From Acidobacteriota bacterium (lineage in GTDB: Bacteria; Acidobacteriota; Terriglobia; Acidiferrales; UBA7541): DNA of 64,000 nucleotides. Shown piece after piece: positions 59,075-64,000 of this stretch. Position 1 is the stretch's first letter, and each line of letters starts with the position of its first letter. The notes beneath the pieces are model-generated. The model was not told where the DNA came from, did no database searches, and saw only the letters and a program-made list of their open reading frames with translations. Made by a program: the position numbers and the translations under genes. The stretch covers positions 1 through 64,000 of the forward strand of contig JABCYZ010000036.1 in the NCBI GenBank assembly GCA_013289955.1. Direction: 5' to 3'.

Positions 59075-62000
59075 ATGAAGTTGTGGAAAATTTCGAGCTA
59101 TCTGGCGCTGGGGTGCATAGCGCCTTGCTTACTATTTAGCGGATGCGGCAGCAAGAGCGGCGCCATCGTGACCTCCGTGAGCGTTACTTCGTCCGTTGGC
59201 CCCACTCTCATTCTAGGCCAGTCGACGACCATCACCGCTACGGTGACCGGCCCCAGCAACACCGATGTCACCTGGGAACCTGGCGAGCCGAAAGGTACTA
59301 ACTGTACCTATACCACGACGACCACCAACTCTTCGGGCTCACCCATAGTGGCGGCTGCCAAAGTGTGCCCCACGGACGGCTCCTTCGGCACGCTTTCCAA
59401 CGAACAGACCACCGGGACCGCCACATTCCTGGCCCCATCCATTCTCCCTGATCCGACGACCTATCCCCTTCTGGCCATCATCGTCACTGTGCAATCCGTT
59501 GCAGACTTAAGTAAAAACGGCACCGGAACCGTGACGCTGAACATCGACTCTGGAATCGCCGTCTCGCTCAATCCCACCACCGCCGCCGTGCCTACAAATG
59601 AAAAGCAGCCCTTCTTCGCCATCCTGACCAATGACCTTCAAAACAAAGGCGTGACCTGGACCCTCACGCAGTCCACTCCCAGTGCGACCACCCCCACGAC
59701 GCCCAATACTTATGCGGCTCTTCCGACCTGCACGGTGAGCGGCAATGCCTCGGGATGCGGCTCTATCGATGCCAACGGTATCTATTCGGCTCCGGCGGCG
59801 GTTCCTACAGATACTACGCCGACGAGTACGAGCACCACGCCCGCGGACGTCACAATCGTCGCAACTTCCGTTGAAGATCCCACGCGTTTCGCGCTTGGCA
59901 CCATCACTATCACTGCCGGCGGGCCCATCACCTTTAACGGGATTACTCCTACCATCGCTCCCCAAGGCGCCATCTATTGGGATATTTATCTCAACGCCCC
60001 GAACCTCTCTTCGGCTTCGATCATCAATCTCACGGATGCAAACAACGGCGTGACGACCCTTACCTCGGGGTCCGGCCAGGTCAAAGTGCTCTTTCCGATT
60101 CCCACAGGGACAGTCACCAATCCGGCTTCGACTGGCGCGCGTGTCCGCCTTCTGGCCAATAATCTCGCCAAAACGGGTCCCGTCACTATCACCGTCACCG
60201 ATCCCGGCGAGCCCGTCACGACAACCGCAGGGGGTACCTTCACCTACAATATTTTGCCCACCCGCCCAACGGCTCTGTATTCCTCTCCCGCCGACGTTCT
60301 CCAGGGTGGCGTCGCATCCGGCAACATCGATCTCACGATTGATGGCGGCTATTTTGGGCCGAGCGGCCAGTTAGCGAACGTAATTTTCCAGGGCAACACC
60401 ATCCCGGGGACCACGAACGGTGCCGGCCAGCCTCAATCTTATGCCCGCAGGCTCGACGTGCAATTCCCCAGCAGCGCGGTCAACAATGGCCTTCCCGGGC
60501 TCTATCCTCTCTCGGTATCGCGCACCACTCCGCCCCTTCCGTTCACAAACAACGCCGCCGTCACCGATTTGGCCGTTTTTCCCAATTATTCGTTGAATCC
60601 TCCTACTGTAGTGAACTACATTCCTGCCGGCACGAATCCCAGCGCCATTGATATCGATCCGACTCTGGGCGTAGTGGTTGTCGCCGAAACGGGCGCGAAC
60701 GCCGTGCAGTTCTTCAGCATCGGAACCGGCACGCTTACTCCTATCGGCGGCCCGGTTACGGTCGGCAAAGTTCCCACAGGTCTCTCCGTCAATCGCACCA
60801 ACCATACGGTCGCTGTTGTGAACTACCAGGATCAGAGCGTAACGGTTTTGCCCATTCCCGGAGCTCCCATTCAGGCTCCCGGCACTCCTTTCACCATCGA
60901 CATTTCCGGCGCTCTGCAGGGGCAGGTTTCACCCGCCCCGCTGCCGTATGCGATCGGTGTCGATCCGGATACGAATATGGGGGTCGTCGCCTATTCCTCG
61001 ACTTCGGCGTCTTCGGCGGCCAACCTTGGCTTTCTCGTGAATCTGAATACGGGGGCGAATCCCTATGGATGCCCGCTCTCCTCGGCCATGCCCCAGCCAA
61101 CGGGAGCCTGTCTCTATGCGCAGGTCACTCTGAACACCGGCGCCTATCCGCAGGTTGCCATGGCGCCACACGGTCACCTGGCTTTCGTAACGCCCGGCGG
61201 TTCGGGCGTATTGCAGGGCGTGGATGTTACCAAATCTTCCTTTTCGACCGCGATCACCTCGCTCACCATGGCCGCAGGAATTGTCACCGTCACCACGGCG
61301 AACACCTCGACCACGAATCCGCCGGCTTTTCTGACCCCCGGAAATTCCGGAACGGTGCTGATCACGGGCGTACCGGGGCCCGGCACGGCCGCGAACAGCA
61401 GCACAGCGAACTTCAACGGCGTCTTCAACGTCGCTGCCGTGAGCGACACGAGTTTCACGTATATCTTGAACTCCACGGCCAGCGCCACAGTCACTATCCC
61501 CAGCGGAACCACGGCTCAAGTGTTTTTTAGCAACCCGAATTTGATCTTTGGCGGGTTGTCCCAGACCACCCAGGGCATCGCCATCAATCCCGTCACCAAC
61601 ACTGCGGCTCTTGCCGACGCGAATGCCACGGGCGGCTCACTCTCTTCACCACAGATCGATTTGATCAATAACCTGGACCAGACCATCAGTTCGATATCCT
61701 TCTCTGCCACCTGCACCTTTTATACAACCACGCTCCCGTGCGCCAACTCCGAAGAGTTTCTGGGCACGGCGGACATTGCGTGGCAGCCGTATTCCAACGC
61801 CATCGTTTCTTATAATCCCAAGCTGAACCAGGTTTCCATTTCCGATCCCGTGAGCGCCAGGCGCTATGCTTTCGTTTGCGAAACGAACGCCCCGGGCAAC
61901 AACAAAACGAACGCGCCGGCTCCGTGCCTTACCAACCCGCAAAATAATACGGACCAGGCGACGTTCAATAATCAAACCGTTCTGGCCGGAACAGGCACTG

Positions 62001-63586
62001 CCACACTGACCGTTACCAACGGCACCACCAATTCTCTTACTCTGTTCGGTGGCCTCGCCGTCGATCCCGTCACCAATCAGGCTTTCGCTGTTTTGTCGGG
62101 AAGCGGCCAAATCGACGTCATTGACCTCGGACCCTGCAAAGCCACTAACGGTTGCCCCAATGCGGTTAACAGCCTCAAGCCAACGCAAATAACCGAAATT
62201 CTCGTCCCCAACCCCAATCCCGCACTGGGTGTGATTGGTGGCATTCCGAATGCCACCGTGCCTCAGGGAACGCTTACCTCGGCCACCGACCTGGGCGGCG
62301 TTCAAATCTTCGGCTCGGGGTTTGATGCTGCGACGCAGGTTCGGCTGGACGGCACTGCCATCCCCCAGATCGACGTTCAATTTGTCAGCAACAGAGAGGT
62401 CATAGCTACCATTCCGGCCTCTTATTTATCCTTCCCGCATCGCTACGCCCTGGACGCGGTTAACGGCAGCGGCGTCCAATCCAACTCCACCGACTTTTTT
62501 GTCATTCAAGCCGTAGACTTGTCGAAGATCTGCACCGGCGCCGGCGGAACAGCTACCAACACCCAGCCGAGTTCGGTAGCCATCGCCGACCAGCTTGTCA
62601 ACGGGCCCTTCTCTCCCATCGCTGTTGTTACCAACAGCGGCTGCAACAACATCTCGATCGTCGATATCAATCCGACCGTGACGGTCAACGGCATTACACA
62701 GCAAAATCCCAACTTTGGCTCGATTCTCAATTCGATTGCTGTGGGCTCTACACCTCAAGGCATCGCTGTCAGTCAGCCATTCGGTCTGGCGGTGGTCGCC
62801 AACAGTGGAGATGGCACTGCCTCGGTCGTCAATCTGCTCACCAATTCGCTCGACGGCCCGTCCGTGGCCACGGGAACCACCCCGACGGGAGTGGCCATCA
62901 ACGATGCGACTGGCGCTGCTATCGTCACTAATCCCGGTTCGAACACGATTACGGAACTCAACCTGGGGCTGCTCTTTGGCAGCTCTGCGGTCACAACTCT
63001 AGCGGGCACTCCTGTCAGCGTCGGCGGCTTCCAGCAGCCGACCGCGGTTGCCATCGATCCGGATCGGGGTACCAACAATCAGGGTCTTGCCGTCGTCACG
63101 GAATTGGAGCTCGTAAGCGGACAAGCGCCCCAGGGAGCGTTGGGCGCCGTGGATATTGGGCTCGCTACACCCATTCTGAGCACCACTGCGGCGACCGGCG
63201 GCGTGACTGCGCCAACGACCGGTATTGTGTTTGATCCCACGGTGATCACGGGAACGGCTAACAACGGAGTGTTCTATGCAAGCTCCAGCGGCGGAAACGT
63301 AATATCGTCCTTCAATCCGGATTCTGGCGCCGCCGTCACCGTCAATGTCGGCATCAACCCGACCGCTCTGGCCATCAATCCTGAGACCGGCGCAATCCTT
63401 ACCACAAACCTTGCCGGCAAAACGACTTCTCTCGTGGATACCACTGCGAGTCCCCTCAAGACGGTCAAGACCATCGGTCTTCCGGGCTCGGCGCAATTTG
63501 GCGTAGCCATCGACCAGTTTACAAATCTTGCCGTCATCGTGGATCAGGCCAACAACCGGCTGCTCATCTTCCCGATGCCGAATTAG
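59075..63586 (+). CDS. Giant secreted lipoprotein with Ig-like, IPT/TIG and beta-propeller repeats
   Basis: 1503-aa lipoprotein. The lipobox is at FSGC (Cys24). The N-terminal third has bacterial Ig-like modules (SVTSSVGPTLILGQSTTITA). A central IPT/TIG-type unit is followed by YVTN/NHL-like beta-propeller repeats, seen as recurring PSAIDIDPTLGVVVVAETGA, AIGVDPDTNMGVVAYSS, LAINPETGAILTTN. The sequence is very rich in Thr, Asn, Pro and Gly. ATG 59075 has GGGAGG upstream. Such proteins are cell-surface binding proteins in acidobacteria. It sits between bamA and skp, where no such gene is usual. Confidence 0.85.
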   Translation: MKLWKISSYLALGCIAPCLLFSGCGSKSGAIVTSVSVTSSVGPTLILGQSTTITATVTGPSNTDVTWEPGEPKGTNCTYTTTTTNSSGSPIVAAAKVCPTDGSFGTLSNEQTTGTATFLAPSILPDPTTYPLLAIIVTVQSVADLSKNGTGTVTLNIDSGIAVSLNPTTAAVPTNEKQPFFAILTNDLQNKGVTWTLTQSTPSATTPTTPNTYAALPTCTVSGNASGCGSIDANGIYSAPAAVPTDTTPTSTSTTPADVTIVATSVEDPTRFALGTITITAGGPITFNGITPTIAPQGAIYWDIYLNAPNLSSASIINLTDANNGVTTLTSGSGQVKVLFPIPTGTVTNPASTGARVRLLANNLAKTGPVTITVTDPGEPVTTTAGGTFTYNILPTRPTALYSSPADVLQGGVASGNIDLTIDGGYFGPSGQLANVIFQGNTIPGTTNGAGQPQSYARRLDVQFPSSAVNNGLPGLYPLSVSRTTPPLPFTNNAAVTDLAVFPNYSLNPPTVVNYIPAGTNPSAIDIDPTLGVVVVAETGANAVQFFSIGTGTLTPIGGPVTVGKVPTGLSVNRTNHTVAVVNYQDQSVTVLPIPGAPIQAPGTPFTIDISGALQGQVSPAPLPYAIGVDPDTNMGVVAYSSTSASSAANLGFLVNLNTGANPYGCPLSSAMPQPTGACLYAQVTLNTGAYPQVAMAPHGHLAFVTPGGSGVLQGVDVTKSSFSTAITSLTMAAGIVTVTTANTSTTNPPAFLTPGNSGTVLITGVPGPGTAANSSTANFNGVFNVAAVSDTSFTYILNSTASATVTIPSGTTAQVFFSNPNLIFGGLSQTTQGIAINPVTNTAALADANATGGSLSSPQIDLINNLDQTISSISFSATCTFYTTTLPCANSEEFLGTADIAWQPYSNAIVSYNPKLNQVSISDPVSARRYAFVCETNAPGNNKTNAPAPCLTNPQNNTDQATFNNQTVLAGTGTATLTVTNGTTNSLTLFGGLAVDPVTNQAFAVLSGSGQIDVIDLGPCKATNGCPNAVNSLKPTQITEILVPNPNPALGVIGGIPNATVPQGTLTSATDLGGVQIFGSGFDAATQVRLDGTAIPQIDVQFVSNREVIATIPASYLSFPHRYALDAVNGSGVQSNSTDFFVIQAVDLSKICTGAGGTATNTQPSSVAIADQLVNGPFSPIAVVTNSGCNNISIVDINPTVTVNGITQQNPNFGSILNSIAVGSTPQGIAVSQPFGLAVVANSGDGTASVVNLLTNSLDGPSVATGTTPTGVAINDATGAAIVTNPGSNTITELNLGLLFGSSAVTTLAGTPVSVGGFQQPTAVAIDPDRGTNNQGLAVVTELELVSGQAPQGALGAVDIGLATPILSTTAATGGVTAPTTGIVFDPTVITGTANNGVFYASSSGGNVISSFNPDSGAAVTVNVGINPTALAINPETGAILTTNLAGKTTSLVDTTASPLKTVKTIGLPGSAQFGVAIDQFTNLAVIVDQANNRLLIFPMPN

Positions 63587-63795
63587 GATGCCAGGTCGCA
63601 GGGAATGAACAGGGCATCGGCAGGAGCGGGCGGAAGCTTTCTGATTGCGGCGAAGCGAGCGGCTCGGCTATACTTCGGGGTTTGTGTGGTGCCCGCGGAT
63701 GTCGCTGGCAGGCGGAAACAGTTTCAAGCCAATCCAAGATTGGTCCCGGTTGGTCCCGACTTTATCGGGGTCACCCAAAAAATAAGGAGAATAAA

Positions 63796-64000
63796 GTGAA
63801 TTCGAGAATTGTTTTGAGATCCGCTGCTCTGTCCGCAGCATGCCTTATCGGCACCGCAGTGGCATGGGCACAGACGGCCCCCGCGGCTGGCGCAGCCCCC
63901 TCGGGCAAGTCCATCGGCATTATCAATCTGCGCGGTGCCATCGGAAGCACGGCCGAGGGCAAACAGGCGTCCGCGGAATTGCAATCGCAGTTCGCTCCGC
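63796..64000 (+). CDS. skp: OmpH/Skp-family periplasmic chaperone (partial, 3' end beyond window)
   Basis: First 68 codons of a Skp-like chaperone that carries unfolded outer-membrane proteins to BamA. A signal peptide (about 1-27, SAACLIGTAVAWAQ) is followed by SIGIINLRGAIGSTAEGKQA and ASAELQSQFAP, matching the family start. The GTG at 63796 has AAGGAGA 6 bases upstream. The remaining part lies outside the window. Position downstream of bamA supports the call. Confidence 0.88.
   Translation, partial: MNSRIVLRSAALSAACLIGTAVAWAQTAPAAGAAPSGKSIGIINLRGAIGSTAEGKQASAELQSQFAP

Noticed and set aside
63605..63799. 64-codon plus-strand frame before skp
   Set aside because: It overlaps the skp ribosome-binding site and start and has no features of a gene.

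Overview
The window is about 64 kb of a moderately GC-rich, coding-dense chromosome of an envelope-bearing, Gram-negative-type bacterium. It is most likely an acidobacterium (Acidobacteriota, Terriglobia-like). The indications are two PadR + large orphan MacB/FtsX permease pairs (ADOP-type), a 1327-aa Oar-like TonB-dependent receptor beside two secreted carboxypeptidase-regulatory-domain proteins, a cupin that keeps every metal and catalytic residue of the acidobacterial hydroxynitrile lyases, and a complete outer-membrane assembly set. This assignment rests on family knowledge, not on a database search.

Layout. 1-12.6 kb is the transcription/translation superoperon: rpmG, tRNA-Trp, secE, nusG, rplK, rplA, rplJ, rplL, rpoB, rpoC, closed by a strong terminator. 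RpoB carries an eight-cysteine double zinc-ribbon insert near its N-terminus. 12.7-20 kb holds a hybrid histidine kinase, PadR/ADOP module 1, a secreted protein of unknown function, and a 72-aa protein with its own terminator. 20.2-24.4 kb has a DinB-fold protein, gatC-gatA, and a secreted retropepsin-like/NTF2-like fusion divergent from a TetR regulator. 24.5-28.2 kb is an apparent oxidoreductase operon (aldo/keto reductase, zinc alcohol dehydrogenase, HNL-like cupin) divergent from an AraC regulator. ispG follows. 30-37.5 kb is the TonB receptor and the two carboxypeptidase-regulatory-domain proteins. 37.7-40.7 kb is PadR/ADOP module 2.

40.8-49.3 kb contains a second DinB-fold protein, an HD-domain hydrolase, a decayed IS200/IS605-type TnpB remnant, mutM, a zinc-ribbon/HTH regulator with a His/Gly/Asn-rich tail, a secreted protein, shikimate kinase, and an ECF sigma / anti-sigma / DUF4097-like cluster. 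49.5-64 kb is a same-strand run: lysS, lolC/E, lolD, clpC, bamA, a giant beta-propeller lipoprotein, and skp/ompH cut by the window end.

How the genes fit together. The first block builds RNA polymerase, ribosomal stalk and translocon. The last block serves envelope biogenesis: lipoprotein release (Lol), beta-barrel insertion (BamA), periplasmic chaperoning (Skp) and protein quality control (ClpC). The middle is accessory, with several small divergent regulator-target modules, some with visible operator-like repeats. I saw no CRISPR array, prophage or intact insertion sequence, and I found no obviously new defence or biosynthetic system. The most interesting items are the RpoB zinc-ribbon insert, the HNL-like cupin operon, the zinc-ribbon/His-rich HTH regulator, the retropepsin/NTF2 fusion and the hairpins in the rpoB-rpoC spacer.
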